Shown: positions 1-12,584 of the stretch, piece by piece
How positions within the stretch are numbered: position 1 is the stretch's first letter
How the letters are laid out: each line of letters opens with the position of its first letter
Source: Sternotherus odoratus
Lineage: Eukaryota; Chordata; Testudines; Kinosternidae
Length of the DNA: 64,000 bases
Assembly (NCBI GenBank): GCA_032164245.1
Contig: JAVMKO010000003.1
Span: 41,108,890 to 41,172,889, forward strand
Direction: 5' to 3'
Position numbers and translations under genes: made by a program
The notes under the pieces: generated by a model
What the model saw: the letters and a program-made list of their open reading frames with translations, nothing else
Told to the model about the DNA's origin: nothing
Databases searched by the model: none

Positions 1-100
1 AGTTGTTACAACTCTTGAAAACCTTCCCAGAGGGAATTCGTCTTCATCCTCTTATCTATAATTAAAGAGGGACAGGAATAATTGATACCTTGGGTAAGAA

Positions 101-330
101 CATAAGAATGGCCATACTTGGTCAGACAAAAGCTCCATCCAGCCCAGTATCCTATCTCCCAACTGTGGCCAATGCCAGGTGCCTCAGAGGGAGTGAACCT
201 AACAGGTAAGTATCAAATGATCTCTCTCCTTGCATCCATTTCCACCTCTGACAAACAGAGATAGGGGCACCTTTCCTTCCTAATTGCATCTTCCTAAACA
301 TTCCTAATTTACTTACATATTTGGGCTATT
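101..330 (-). repeat. CR1 LINE 3'-end fragment
   Basis: The segment begins with the 'cataagaatggccatac' type of motif. It continues through 'ccagcccagtatcctat' and 'gccaatgccaggtgcc', which match the pattern I know from the 3' region of sauropsid CR1 LINEs read on the minus strand. No coding part of CR1 is attached, so this is a typical 5'-truncated copy. Identity is from memory of the family consensus; the right boundary is approximate. Confidence 0.6.
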
Positions 331-2035
331 AAAAGTAGTTCTAGATATGATCTGAAGATTTTCATATCTGGTTCAAACTTTACACAGCATTCCTGCTGTC
401 CTGTCTCTTCAGTCCAGAGAAAACAACCACAGACAAAGTACAAGTTTCTTTCCCAATTATATAATGTTATAGGCTTCCCATTGGCTCTTTTGGTCAGGTG
501 CCCACTTTTTTTTATTTATCTGGGGGACTTTTTAGCCCTTTACAGGTAAAGCAATAGAGAACAGCTACCAAGTAGGATTTTACTGCTAATTGGCTGGCTG
601 AGTGTACATTAAAGGATGCTATCCCCGTACACACTTTATCACTACACCTTTATATAATTTTGCATATATTGGTAATGGTATTGGCTGGTAGCTAACAACA
701 TAGCAGTTATACTTGAAATATCTGTCTTCACTCACTTATGACTTATTGAAAAAAATCTTCTTTAAGCTGAAATACAGCTCAATGGTCAATTTGGGGGACA
801 GTTTAAGGAAAATCACCCACTCCGTATTATAGCTATCTGAGCAGAGAAAAAGGAAAATACCTTTTCTGATTAAAGAAAAAGAAAGGTAAGACATGTATAG
901 CTCAACGATTGCTTTACATATAAAATTTAAATTTAACTTTTGAAATCAACAGAAAAGGAGTTTGAAATATTGTTTTAAATTGGATTAACTTCGCAGTTTA
1001 ATAGGATTTAAGGTGCCTAACTTTACATTGACATATAGTAAAATTATACTGTGTGGCATTGTAGTACTTGTTCATTGCACAATGAAATATATCATTCTGT
1101 AGGTAGGAGTTTGATTAATTTACTCTGACACTCACTTTCCATGACCTATATTCACTTAATTCAACAATAAAACCGACAGAGCTTTACAATCTGGTCATAT
1201 ATATCAGAAATAATGTTCAGAGACACTTGTTTGAATTCCAGCAAGCTGTTTGGTTCTTCCTGCTGTTTGATATTTATGAATGGGTTTTGTTCACAAATGT
1301 TTCAGGAGCTGTTGTTCTACACAGGCCTGATCCAAGGTCCAATGAAGCCAGTGAAGGATGTTGGATCAGACCCAATATTCTCAGGCAAACAAGGGCATTT
1401 GAGTGCAAAATAGAGTATTTGCTATTTGTTATTATTCAGCATTCATTTTTCATTGTTCTCCTTTTTTTAAAAAAAAATAAGTCATCCAATTAACTGGAAG
1501 AAACAGTAAGTGATTTAAAGTGACCAGTCACACAAAGTGAATAGTCAAAGCCAAGAATTTCTGATCAACTATAGGTTGAAATGTGTGCTATTTATGCTAT
1601 TCATAGATTACTGATAACAGACACATTGGTCAGGACATGCAGGGTCCCATGTGGGGTTAAATGGCACTCTCCTGTCCCTCAGAAGTTGACTTTCTCCCTG
1701 CCATTCTGACCAAATCTCCTCCCTGCTGGAAAGAAGAGGGACATTTACAGAAATCAGGGTCTGCCCATAAACAATATGAAGAACTGAAAAGAAGAAAAAT
1801 TATTAATAATCATTTATTGTTAAAAGGTAACATTTGAAATACGGGGTTTTCAAGTAAATTCTCCATAGAAACAACAATATCTCAATTGTCACAGTAACAT
1901 ATGTAAAATAACTTTAACCTTTAACAATGTTACATTTCCAGGATTCTTTTAAAATCATAATCCACCAACACAGATTATATTGTGTGGTAGTTCTGATTAA
2001 TGCATGCCCTGGGTGTGCTGGAGGCATTCAGCCAC
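331..2035. other. AT-rich stretch, nothing recognised
   Basis: About 1.7 kb of AT-rich DNA with short homopolymer runs. The two overlapping short frames near 1213-1493 look like chance ORFs: there is no motif and no codon-like bias, and they read through an A/T run at their end. No splice-flanked exon or repeat family was recognised. Confidence 0.5.
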
Positions 2036-2039
2036 ACAT

Positions 2040-2820
2040 CCAAGGTCTGCATCAATCAGTGCCACTCTCACTGACTGCTGATCAAAAAGTTATGCACTTT
2101 TGTCTACCACTTCCAGATCGATGGACTGGTCAAGAATTTCAGTTGGACCTTGAAGGAAATTCTGCACAAGTTCATCCTTGGGATATCTGTGTTGGTGAGA
2201 CCAATTGATCCCGCCCCTGCTCTTGCCCATCTGGGAGGTGCCCCAGTCCTCCACAAAGTTCTCTCAATTCAAGCTACTCTATGGGTGCCACTCTCAGCAG
2301 TGTGACCTGGAAGCACTCACTGTTGCTGGCCCAGGGACTCATGCAGTATGTCTTCCAACTCCAGGAGCAGCTGACCCATCTGTGGGTGAGGTGCAGTCCC
2401 AGACCTTTTAACCTGGTGACCATGTCCTGCTCCTGATACCCTCCAATGAGTCCAAGATCCTGGCCCACTATCGGGCCATATGAAGTAACCAGGTGGCTGG
2501 AATTCAACAGCTGGATGGACAGAAGAAAAAGCAGCTATACCCGAAAGCCATGATAAGAATGGGAGGGTCTACTGATTACCCCATACTCTCTTGAGCCAGA
2601 CCTTCGGCCCCAGGTTCCAGTGGCGGCTGGCCCCAATGGACCACAACTCAGGGATACCTTCACCAAGAAGCAATGGAAGCAGACTTTGAGCCAGTTGAAG
2701 AGCTTCCCCAAGACCTTCACCAGCCTACCTGGCCAGACAACCCTGGGCCACCATGCCATCCTGACTGACCCTGAGGTGGTACTTCACAATAACAGGACGC
2801 CTGATTCCCATCAATTTTAA
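2040..2820 (+). pseudogene. decayed Ty3/gypsy pol fragment (integrase then RT start; Gmr1-like order)
   Basis: Across several plus-strand frames this piece reads as LTR-retrotransposon pol. At about 2111-2168 a TDGLVERFN-like integrase motif appears as IDGLVKNFSWTLKEIL, with a lysine where the catalytic glutamate is expected. At about 2229-2270 comes WEVPQSSTKFSQFKLLYG, matching the 'REVPQASTGFSPFELLYG' stretch of gypsy integrases. At about 2412-2470 comes PGDHVLLLIPSNESKILA, the integrase C-terminal module. At about 2650-2800 comes LKSFPKTFTSLPGQTTLG, the 'F.DVFS..PGRT' leader that precedes gypsy reverse transcriptase. Integrase therefore lies upstream of RT, the reverse of ordinary gypsy and as described for Gmr1-like elements. 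Frameshifts, stops and the catalytic substitution show it is dead. No LTRs were recognised around it, and the RT catalytic core is missing. Confidence 0.72.
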
Positions 2821-4090
2821 AGGGATTGAGCTTCCAAATCCCAGCATTGAAAACTCAGCGTTCATGTTTGTCAAATGGTAATAATAAATGGGGCCAAACA
2901 GTGTTCAAATCCAAATGATCCATTCACAACATGACATTCCCTTAATATTCACACTTGTATTTTGAACTTTCTTCGTAGTTAAAAGTTGAGTCCTGTGTTT
3001 CTTACTTGGGCAAACTTCCATTGAACTCAATTCTTCGAAACAGCCACGGCAAACTAGTAAAATTTAAAAATATGTAAAATGCAACTCAAGTTTCCTAACC
3101 ATGAGAATACTAAGGGGTTTGATGACTACCAATAAAGTCAGCACGTAGGAGGATGTGCACAATATAAATCATATATAGAGTGATCAGCTATAGTGTCTCT
3201 GAAAAGTAAAGATATATATTAATTTTGTATGGCTTTACTGTGGCTTTTGAGTAGTATGTGGTGTGCAGGCAAATCATCTCAGTAGATATTATGCCTAAGA
3301 GGCACACTGTTCCCAGGTTCTTTGGCACACAGTGTAAATGTTCTCATTGACACTCAACTTAAAGTCCCCACCTGGAGGACTTTTTTTCTAGCTGGTGGAG
3401 AACAGGCATCATATCTTTCCTGATGCTTTTGAAGTAGCTTGTACCCTAGGTAGAGGGTGCTATCCAGGAGAGATCTATGAGCTCAGCAGGGCATATGGAG
3501 TGTGATTGCTGAGGGCTCTTGTGTAATACTTTGATATATTAGAGCTCTGATTCATGACCTCTGATCATGTGTTGTATATATTATTTGTGAATGATGCAGT
3601 TTTGAGCATATACCTAAGAAAGCCTTCAGTGGATTGACCAAATTTACCTACCAATAATAAACAAAAGGGTTGATTCTCCTCTCCTTTACACTAAAGTAAA
3701 CCAGAATGTTCTAAATATTACCAATGGAGATACACCTGTGTAAAAGTGGTGTGAGAACAGAATCCAGCCCAAAGACCTTTCAAAAATACCCATCAATAAC
3801 CTGTGTTGACCTCTTGAAGACATTACACATCTAATAGGACTTTTTCATAACAATAGGGGCATTAACCCCACTGTGCTAGATACATTCCTATGCAAGTAAT
3901 TACACTGTGTCACCATAAATCCCCCTGTATTTCATTTCAAAAGTCTGTATCCTTCTCTTCTGCTAAACTGTTATGTGCTTTTTGCTGTATACTGTTAAAT
4001 AACTGCTGAGTTTCACCTAAAACAAATGGGTACATTTCAAAGATGTGTAAAGTAAGTGATCTCTATACAATATAGTGCATAATTCATACA
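2821..4090. other. no gene; possible old dispersed repeat near 3660-3780
   Basis: Mostly AT-rich unique sequence. The part around 3660-3780 ('ctcctctcctttacac ... acctgtgtaaaagtgg ... cagaatccagccc') resembles an old amniote dispersed repeat that I cannot name. Nothing else was recognised. Confidence 0.4.
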
Positions 4091-4101
4091 TCAGTTTGGA
4101 A

Positions 4102-4165
4102 TGTACTTTGGAATCCTTTTGGATGAAAGGCATTTTATAGATGTAAGTTATTATTCTGCATTATT
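4102..4165 (+). repeat. L2-type LINE/SINE tail
   Basis: The pattern 'tttggatgaaaggcattttatag' followed by 'gtaagttattatt' matches the conserved 3' tail shared by L2-clade LINEs and SINEs that borrow it (ggatgaaaggcgctatataaat...ttattatt). Only the tail is visible. Confidence 0.45.
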
Positions 4166-4431
4166 ATGTCCCTGTGGAAGAAAACTGCTCACAAACCACA
4201 AGAATAGCAATAACAATGTAATTGAAATACACTGAACTAAACTTTGAAAGCTCCTACTCTAATCTCCAGGAAAAGCATTCTGCCTGTGTTATGTATACTG
4301 AGAAACTCTCCATAATTTCTGTGCAGTTAGCAAAACTAATGTTAATTGGTTCTATCCCTTTTAGGGATGCTGCATGTCATCTACTCAAGAAGAAATTTGG
4401 TAGGTGTATAATTGTGATTAATTAGTTAATG

Positions 4432-4490
4432 TTTGCAGAGTGCTTTGAAGTTGTAAAGCACTATATAAATGCTAAGTATTATTACTATAG
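4432..4490 (+). repeat. second L2-type tail
   Basis: 'gcagagtgctttgaagttg', 'aaagcactatataaatgc' and 'taagtattattac' repeat the tail architecture seen at 4102-4165, in the same orientation and about 330 bases away. The two could flank or belong to one old insertion, but the DNA between them shows no LINE motif. Confidence 0.5.
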
Positions 4491-4847
4491 GAAATAATCT
4501 ACACTACAGATAAGAAGTACTTAGCTATATGACCAGCAGTCATAACTTTCTGACAGTGATTAATAGAAGGCTGTGTAATAACTTGAAATAATGGTGCATT
4601 AACATTAATATTTGTATGATTTACAAAATTATTTCCTATATGCATTTTGATATGTCCTTCTTCAAAGCTGGATGGAATTTCATTCCTAAAAGGTGCTCCA
4701 AAATTGTATAGATTAATGCTAATATCCTATATGAAAAAATACCACTTGGTGGGATAAAGCAGACTAATGTGTACAGCTGAGTAGAAATTTTCCAGCAGAT
4801 CATTTGAAAAATGCTGGTTCATCTAAATTGACACATTCTATGGAACT

Positions 4848-5280
4848 ATGTCAACTTTGACAAATTGCTATAAAAGACAGACTGCTTTCCAATGGAACCC
4901 TGCCTGCCAGTTTAGTTTCTGTAAGAAAATCCTGGTTTCCTGTCAGCTTTCCCACCCGGCTCCTCAGCAGCCTGCTCAGTTGGCTGCTGAGAAATCTGGT
5001 ACCCCCAGGGTCCTGGCTCCTCAGCAACCCAAGCTCCTAAGCTCCTCTTCGGATCACCAGGTAGGCCATGCTGGAGCCAGAATTCTCAGGTTTCCAAGCT
5101 GCCCAATATCTCCCAAGCAGGTTGTTCTAGAGCAGGGCTTCCAGGGCCTCAGTGCTTCAGCAGCCCAGAAGCTTTGTTTCCCAGAATCCTTGAGCTGTCC
5201 AGTCCCCAGGCACCTCCTAGCTGATAGGCTTCTGGGCTTTCTGGGAAGCCTCAGAAACATTTCAAGAAGGTAGAACCAGA
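4848..5280 (+). other. unclassified GC-richer block with a 141-codon open frame
   Basis: A locally GC-rich block inside AT-rich DNA, open for 141 codons on the plus strand (4848-5273). The translation is rich in Ser, Leu, Gln and Pro and repeats words such as 'APQQP', because the DNA repeats 'ctcctcagcagc'-like strings. I see no domain, signal peptide or splice context. It is more likely a piece of an unrecognised LTR or other repeat than a gene. Confidence 0.3.
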
Positions 5281-6301
5281 ATGTCACCTTGACTATTCTG
5301 AAGTGAAATTTTGGAATTCAAGTTCTTGAGAAGATTTAAAACTTCATTATTTTTGTTCAATTTTCGAATGGGTTGTCTTGTTTTGTTTAATTTCAGAAGT
5401 TCCCACAGAACAGGAATTCCAGTTATTGGCTAGTTCTACTAATGTAGTTAAAGTGCCAAAAAGATTATTTAGATACTATTTTAACTCTAGGAATTCTCCT
5501 TAACCAGGCAAACTGATCAATCACTACAAAACAAAATTTTCAGAGACATGAGATCTGTTAGGCTTTGTTCATACTCCCTTATTAGTCACTGTTTGTGAAT
5601 ATTCCTAAAAATGTGTTATTGTTTGAACAGATATTATTTAGAGTTTGCATTGATATTTGTATACAAAATCAAGGATATTTGTGTGCTAATAAGTATATTT
5701 GTTATTTAATATGTTCTGATCTTTATTTTCCCATTTAAAAATTCTGTGACACCTTCAGGGAACAGAAACAATATCATGTGAGTTAAGGCACCACACACTG
5801 CATTTAATGGATGGTGAAGAGTTGGAGTGAAGAGTTCTTGACCGTTTTAATAAATATTTACAAGGAGCCAATGCATTTTAAAAAAAACAGGATTGTGTTT
5901 CAGATGGTTTATTAACTGACTGAAAGGCTCAATTCTCTGGGCAGTAAAATTGCAATAATAGTTCAATCAGCCTTAGGAACCAGACATTTGCACCTATGTC
6001 TCTGGCATGTGTGAATAGGGTTACCATTTCTCTCTTTTTCCATTACCACATCCCATTTCATTCTGTGCATTAATTGAATTGGTGGGGAGAAGTCTGATTT
6101 AATTCACTTTTTGCCTCCTAAATTCACAGCAAAGCCCTAGCCTAAGCTAGAGAAGTGTTAGGCTCTTTATGGGGAGTACAGTGATGTTGGAATATTTTTA
6201 TTAGCTGGGGGTGCTGAAAGCCAGTGAACATAAGTGTAAGCCCCGTATATGATGGAAAGCACTTCAAGCCAGAGGGTGCTGCCCCACCACCGGTACCCCA
6301 A
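5281..6301. other. AT-rich stretch, nothing recognised
   Basis: No open frame of interest, RNA gene or named repeat was recognised up to the LTR that starts at 6302. Confidence 0.45.
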
Positions 6302-7058
6302 TGTCATAAGTATAAAGTAGCTTAGAATTACTGTTTTACCTGTGAAGGGCTAACCTGAAGCAACCGAGAGAGGGAGATGACGTAATCAACCTTAGGAACA
6401 AAGAGGAGTGTTTTTTACTTTCAGTTTCCCCTGCTTTTTTTTTCCCCCTCGGCTGTCTCTAGTGCTCGGCTCACTCGCCTATGTTTCTATTCTACATTTC
6501 TATAAGCTTCTAAGAAGTAAGTCCTGTAGTAAGTGATTTGTAAGCTGAACTGTATCACTTGATAATTGATCCACCCTGTGGGTGTTCCTTGCTGTTAAAC
6601 TGTAGCAGAGGGAAAAATTCCAAGGGAGGGGGTCAGGAGGTTGAGTGATGTTAAGGGTTTTTTCTATTGATCTCTGTACAAGGGTTTTATGCTTTTCTCT
6701 TTTTCTTTAATTAAAATCTTCCTTTTAAGATTCTGTCTGTTTGTTTCAATTGGATAGATCCTGGTTTGGATCAGGCATGTCTCACAGCTAGTGAGGGATT
6801 TCTTGTTCCTCAAACCTCTCCCAGGTCATGGGAGGAGATTTGAGGGGTGTTAAAGAAGGGGGTTCCAATTTACCCTAACCCATGGTTTTGGGGGCTTAAA
6901 TTGGTGGTGTTTTCCAAGTCCAGACATAAGGGAAGTTTATGTTCTGGGGGAACGTTTTAACCTAAGCTGGTAAAATAAGCTTGGGGGTGATTTCTTCTTT
7001 CATGTGGGGTCCCCACTTCTTTACCCTAGAGTTCAGAGTGGGGAGACACACGTTGACA
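6302..7058 (+). mobile_element. solo LTR, turtle-type LTR retrotransposon
   Basis: The block starts with 'tgtcataagtataaag' and ends with 'gttcagagtgggg...ttgaca', giving the canonical TG...CA ends over 757 bp. The layout fits an LTR family I know from chelonian genomes. There is an A/T-rich 'tctttaattaaaatc' poly(A)-signal zone at about 6705-6725, then a U5-like part with 'ttaacctaagctggtaaaataagctt' and 'ccctagagttcagagtgggg'. Flanking 5-mers are cccaa (6297-6301) and cccta (7059-7063), one mismatch, consistent with an old 5-bp target duplication. No internal coding region or second LTR is near, so it is a solo LTR. Whether the parent was gypsy-like or an endogenous retrovirus is not resolved here. 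Confidence 0.7.
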
Positions 7059-7063
7059 CCCTA

Positions 7064-8530
7064 GTTCCAGCATACCTGAGGGAATCTGTCAATCAAGACT
7101 AGCTAAGGTGTAGTGGACTCTGTCCATGCGCCTGTTACATCCCCATATAGCTCCTATGCTTGGGGCTGGGAAGGAGGCTGGAATAGTCTCATACTAGGAG
7201 CTGTACAGTGACTGAGAAACCCCTTTCCCAGGTGAGTTTTTTCACTCACTATGGAAGCAGAAGGTGTCTGGGGTGGAAGAGACCCGGCCATTAAGCACCA
7301 AACACACCTTTTTGCTTTCATACTAAAGTCAGTCATCACTGAGTCAACCACGGTTAGACACCATTTCAAGAAATGCAGTCTTCAAAACCAGCATTATATA
7401 TTTCAGGATGTTACTGAGAACCCTAATTGGATGGTGCTGTAAGCTAATTAGGAAAGGCACTACCTACTGAGCCAGGACATCTGGGATTGTTATTATACCA
7501 TGGCTATCTGGTGTACTTTTGTACATACCCTATGTAACCATTATGAAGAAGTAACAATGATTTTGATTGAACACTTTCCCCAAATTAGGCTAGCTTATGG
7601 TCTATGAAACCACAGTTTAACTGGAGCAAAGCTGAAGCATGCCAGGAGCACTAACAAAGGCAGAATGCATCTAGAAATACTAGAGACATGCAATCAGGAG
7701 CAACAATGACTTTACACCCTTTATAGGGAAATAGCATACCTACCTTCTGCATTGGTTGCAGAGTTCAAACAGGTGTAAAAGAGAAGTGGTGTTCTGCACA
7801 ATCCCCTTTAAAGACTGGAACATCTCTGAGATCTTACCTCTAATTCTCACAACCCTTATGCTCAGGAAACATGAGCATTTGTATTCTGACTACCATCAGA
7901 TGCACAAGGAAAGGAGAAAGAGTCCTTGTTCCTTCATCTCCTTTTTCACATCTGTGTAAGCACAGCCTCGGGTTGGAATGTTATTATTAGCATTATGAAT
8001 GAGAAGATCTCTTGCTCCTATTATTGACATGAGACAAACCATTTTTGTATACTCTGGTATAATTAAATATTCTATTGTCATAACACAGCACTTCCCTGTA
8101 AGGAAACATTAAAATGATAAATAGTTCCTAATGCCTTCATTTAAATTTCTTACTTTTTCTTCTGCTATATTGAACTAGACTTCAAGAACAAGAACCCAAA
8201 CAATTAGTACAGTCCCTGTATGTACACTCAGATTTAAAGAAATCTGTTTTCCATAGGATTATTTGTGCTCAGCTTCAGAAGTTTCATAATGAAATTTACA
8301 GTTTTCAGAAACAGTTGTAGGAGATTTATCTCCTGGAGAGATGTTCTTATATGCAGAAGAGTTGTATGGACAGCAGCTAATTAAATATAAGTATTTATAG
8401 TATTTTAAAATATAAAAACATGTATACCTTTACTTTGTTTCATAAACAATAACAGATGTTGTTATCATACAAATACTTTAAACAAAGTTGTGAAAGTTAA
8501 TTTGTAGCTGAAATATTTATTCACCAGTCA
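7064..8530. other. no gene recognised
   Basis: AT-rich sequence with several short frames of 61-71 codons, none carrying a motif. No RNA gene or named repeat was recognised. Confidence 0.45.
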
Positions 8531-8538
8531 CCCTGGGC

Positions 8539-8704
8539 CAGGGGCGCTCATTTTTTTCCATAGTGGAATCCTCTGGTGCCCCTATTTCAGATAGCCCGAA
8601 CCCCTTCGCCACTTAGCAACAGGGAAAAAAGCAGGGTAAGTATGATCCCTGACTCCTATTTGTGACTGCCATGAGCGTTGTGATCTGTAGACTGAGAACC
8701 CCTG
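8539..8704. mobile_element. short non-autonomous hAT-like element
   Basis: The left end 'caggggcgctca' and right end 'ctgagaacccctg' are imperfect inverted repeats. The flanks are ccctgggc (8531-8538) and ccctagac (8705-8712), matching at 6 of 8 positions. An 8-bp duplication with CAGGGG-type ends is the hAT signature. The 166-bp interior has no coding sequence, so the element depends on another element's transposase. Confidence 0.55.
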
Positions 8705-9015
8705 CCCTAGACACAAGTGAAATGAAATCTAAACCACTTACCAAACTTTGTGAGGTGCAGTGTGTTATGCAAAATCCCTGTGTAAAAATGTTATTAAAGT
8801 TAATGTTTAAAATCAAATTTACACAAGTTAAGAAGGAAGGTTCTGTACATATGAGGTCAGACTCGGGCTATAGGGGATTGCAAGTATCAGTTACAAGGTT
8901 CACAAGGTACAAGGTATCAACCAGCATATATCCAGATTAGGGTGTGGGAGTTTTTAAAGTGTCAGTGGATAAATGGGCTCAGCTACACAATCCATGGAAT
9001 CTATTTAGAGTCTAA

Positions 9016-9318
9016 GGGCTGGTCCCCACTACGGGGGGTGGGAGTGGGATCGACTACAGATACACAACTTCAGCTACGTGAATCATGTAGCTGAAGTTTG
9101 CGTATCTGCAGCCGACTTACCGATTGTCCTCACGGCAGCGGCAGTCAGCGGCATACTCCCCTGTTGACTCCAGCTTGCACCTCCCGGAAAACTGGACTTC
9201 CGGAGTCGACAGGGGCGCCGCGGGTGATCGATTTCTCGCGTCTTCACAAGATGCGAGAAATTGATCGCCAAAAGATCAATTGCTACCCGCCGATCTGGCG
9301 GGCAGTGAAGACCAGCCC
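9016..9318. mobile_element. PIF/Harbinger-type MITE (Chompy-like)
   Basis: Ends are 'gggctggtccccactac' and 'gcagtgaagaccagccc', near-perfect inverted repeats, flanked by TAA on the left and TAT on the right. Inside are hairpin-forming parts such as 'cttcagctacgtgaatcatgtagctgaag' (described here only by its arms) at about 9068-9100 and 'tttctcgcgtcttcac' with its inverse at about 9230-9262. This is the layout I know for an abundant sauropsid MITE. The element is unusually CpG-rich for the region, as expected for a fairly young insertion. Confidence 0.68.
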
Positions 9319-9321
9319 TAT

Positions 9322-10742
9322 GTCAGTAGAGATGTAGACAATAAGTACATGGGTGGGGTGCATCCCTCGGTTCATCAGAGAAGGGAGGAAGTTGGTTATT
9401 TTCCTGATCAGCGTGCTCAGTTACTCAACCTCCTACCAATGGTGTCCTGTGATGAGTTCTCTGGACCACCTGATGGTGTCGGACACCAACTCCGCACACT
9501 CTCAGTACCAACTCGTTGTGGTGGGTCCCATGTGTCCAGGTCACCCATCACTAGGACGTCGATCTGTGAAGGGTTTTAGCTCATGCCTTGGAAGAGGATC
9601 CTGTCATAGCTAAGACAATTCTAGGCAATCCCTGACTAAGGTGGATTGGTAGTTTATAAATGAAAGTGCATTAACATTGGATCATGTGTGGAGTTGTCAT
9701 TTAGGGCCCAATTTCACTTACAGCATTCCTTTAGCAAAATACTGCCTGGTGTTTAAATACGATCTGCTGTTTCAAAATTCTATCAAGGCTAAAATGACAT
9801 AATATACAGGTTAAGGAACAAGTGTCTGTACATCTAGGAATAGTCCTTAAATTATCCAAAAGCACAAGTTTGGCTTAAAAGTCAAATAATATATATAGTA
9901 CATAATCAGCAATAACCTAAATTTAGATTAATAAATTTAACAATGTAAGTTAGATATTGGCATCCAAATATTTGGGTGCACTAATGAAAAGTTATACAGA
10001 AAGTTGGTTGCAGAAAGCAAATATAGCAATGAATGTAGCTTGTCCCTAAGTAGTTGAGTATTTAGGATAAGTTTCCCTCAGTAGATACAATCCATCAAAG
10101 AAGCATTCTAGTTACTTTCAAGACTTTGCTTATAAAAATAACTGATTTCCCCTCACGCTTTTACCACTTTCTTAACTTTGAAAAACAGTTCAAGCAATCT
10201 ATAAAAATGTATCTTTAGACGGAGCAAGGGTCAGCTCTCACGTCCTCAGCAGATGTAAACCTCTGTCAATCCATGGAATTCCATGGAGCTATGTTGACTT
10301 ACACTAGCTGAGGCTCTGGTAAGCCTGGAGCATTCAGAGAGTTATGAATAAGTTAAACAAGGGGCTTTCCCTTAATTTAAACTTAACCATGGGATTCACT
10401 ACTGTTCCAGTTAACATAAGAGGTACATAAATAACAGTGACATATTTTTTGGATTACATTACCTTTATAACTGTTTATTTGCTCAGGCAGTTTCTATATT
10501 TTCAATCTCTAAACCATTTGATTATATAATCTCTAAAAGTTCTGCACATTAATATCTTATTTTCTTGGTTGTTGTGTATATTTTTTTATCTGGATGCTGT
10601 AAAATGTTTTATTTACTTGATAAACCATATACTTGAAAATCTGAGAAGATAAATATCTCACAATGAGAAATAAAGTCAGTAGAAGATCAAAGCACTTGTT
10701 TAAAATAATTATTGGTGTGTTTATTTTAGCAGTGGGAGACAT
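9322..10742. other. no gene; part of 9345-9620 may be repeat-derived
   Basis: The first 300 bases (9345-9620) are less AT-rich and support overlapping open frames of 86-99 codons, but no motif was recognised. The rest, up to about 10742, is AT-rich without recognisable content. Confidence 0.35.
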
Positions 10743-12584
10743 TTATCATTTGTAGTTGTCCCTGCCAGCAGGTATATGGTATCTTGGGGAGCAATTACCA
10801 CACAGGTGGGGTGCAAAATAAACTTTATTAAGAAAATGCAAAAACAGGGAAAATTCAATAGTGAGGGGTATGGGGTTTGTTAAAGTAGACAATTGGGGAG
10901 GGGGTTTCAATAGTGGGGTACAATACAGTGGGGTACAATACAGTTGGTAACCAATTAACACTGAAGTATAAATGTAACAGGTAGCTAACAATTTCTATGT
11001 AAAGAGTGTGTCACAGCAGCATGTAACCGACTAACAGTATGGGTAAAATATATTAAATAACCAACAATTTTAGGTAAAAATGTGTCTCAGTGGTGTAAAT
11101 GTAAAATGTGAGGTGTGTTAGAGAGAAAAGGGGTAACCAATGGGGTTTTATGCTAGAAAGAGAGAGAGAGAGAGAGAAAGTGGTAGAGAAGTAAGGTTGG
11201 GGGATGGAGGAAGAGGAGCACGTGGTGGAGGGAGATTTAAACTCAGGGAGACACAGAACAGACAGGATGCAAGTTTAAACAGCAGAGAGACAATTATACA
11301 AAACACAGCAAAATCTTACTATGATTTAACTTAACCAAAACTACACAAATTAGCAAGTAACAAAACACAATGCAACAATTCTTTAAGGCTAACTTACAGG
11401 GTACAATGCAAGCAATTTCCTAAACCTAACTTAACTACAGCTATGCAAAATGAAATTACAACTTATCTAGACTAAAAGACAAAATCTAACCTAATGGGTG
11501 CACCTTATACTAGGGGTAGTTTCAGAGGGCAGAATGGTGTGTGCCCAGGATACAGCTCCAAGGGGGGAGAGGGATTTAACTAGTGGTGGCTGCAAGCTGG
11601 CAGCCCAGGATACAGTCCAGGAAGGCACAGGCTTATTTCTAGCAGCAAAGGCGCTGCAAAGCAAGAAACAGATTACAGATACAGACCAAGGAGTTTAAGA
11701 GAGGTTTTAAGACACAGACCAAGGTTTAGTTTGAGTCTGTGTGCTGGGGAAACAGAGCCAGCAGCTAAAGTAATAAAAGTATAGAAAGTTTCACAGAGGG
11801 ATTCTCACCAGTCCCCAAGGCAGCAGCAAAGGCAAAAGCAGCAACAACATCAGAAGAAGCAAGGAGGGCGCGGTACGGTCTTGATAATCAGGAGGTCTCT
11901 CAGGCAGCAATTCGTTCTTCGTGGGGGGGGGGGCTTAAAAACGGGGGTACACTAAAAAATAAAACGAGAGCGGAGAAAGGACCCCCCAGAACCCCTGGCT
12001 GATCAGACCAGGTAGCAATGCAGGAACCTTTCTGATGTTTGTTTCAAAAATGCCTGTTCTTAAAGGCAAACTCAGGCAGTTTCCCCGCCAGTAATCCTGA
12101 TAGGCTCCTTCTGTCATAGGGGAGGAGATACAGAGAAAAACTGCAGGTGAGCATAGAGACATGCCTGGACAGAGTCCTGGACCATAGGCGTGAGTTCCCA
12201 CCTCAGGACTCAAAAGCACATGAGGCCTATGACTCATGCCCAGGATCTCAAAAACACATTAGGTCTTGCAGCTCTGGACATTGCCTACCCTACACCGAGC
12301 CCAGGTTTAACGAGGTGATAACAGGACCAACCCTTTGAACAGGGCAGTCGTACCACTTAGCATGCAGCACAAGTGGCCATCCCTTTGTGAAGGGCAATGG
12401 CTCTTGGTAAACAACTTAAGGCGCCCTCCCTTTGAGAAGGGCAGTGGCCCTGGTAAACAACTTAACAGCCAGGGAGGGGTGGCCACAGGAGGAGAACAAA
12501 AACAAAATGGAGTAAGGGGACAGCTGTAAGAAACAAAATGGAATAGGGGGAAAGCTGTAACAGACAGTAGTGTTCCTCCATCAT
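10743..12584 (-). mobile_element. LTR-element region on the minus strand (LTR with poly(A) signal)
   Basis: Read on the minus strand, this block begins near 12580 with a U3-like part containing two similar 'cattttgtttctt/cattttgttttt' stretches and 'ttacagctgtcccc'. It ends with an AATAAA-containing segment at about 10818-10830, followed by 'ttgcaccccacctgtgtgg', a typical poly(A)/R-U5 arrangement. 'tcat' occurs just outside both ends (10746-10749 and 12581-12584), though the left copy is one base off the nearest TG. There are three repeats of an 'ccctttg.gaagggca' unit at 12330-12450 and a GA microsatellite at 11158-11180. No gag or pol motif is visible. The length (~1.8 kb) is large for one LTR, so part may be internal non-coding sequence. 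Confidence 0.45.
11158..11180. repeat. (GA)n microsatellite
   Basis: A run of alternating GA inside the LTR-type region; the short open frame across it reads RERERE and is not a gene. Confidence 0.8.

Noticed and set aside
4848..5273. 141-codon open frame as a gene
   Set aside because: The composition is driven by repeated 'ctcctcagcagc' words; there is no motif or homologue known to me.
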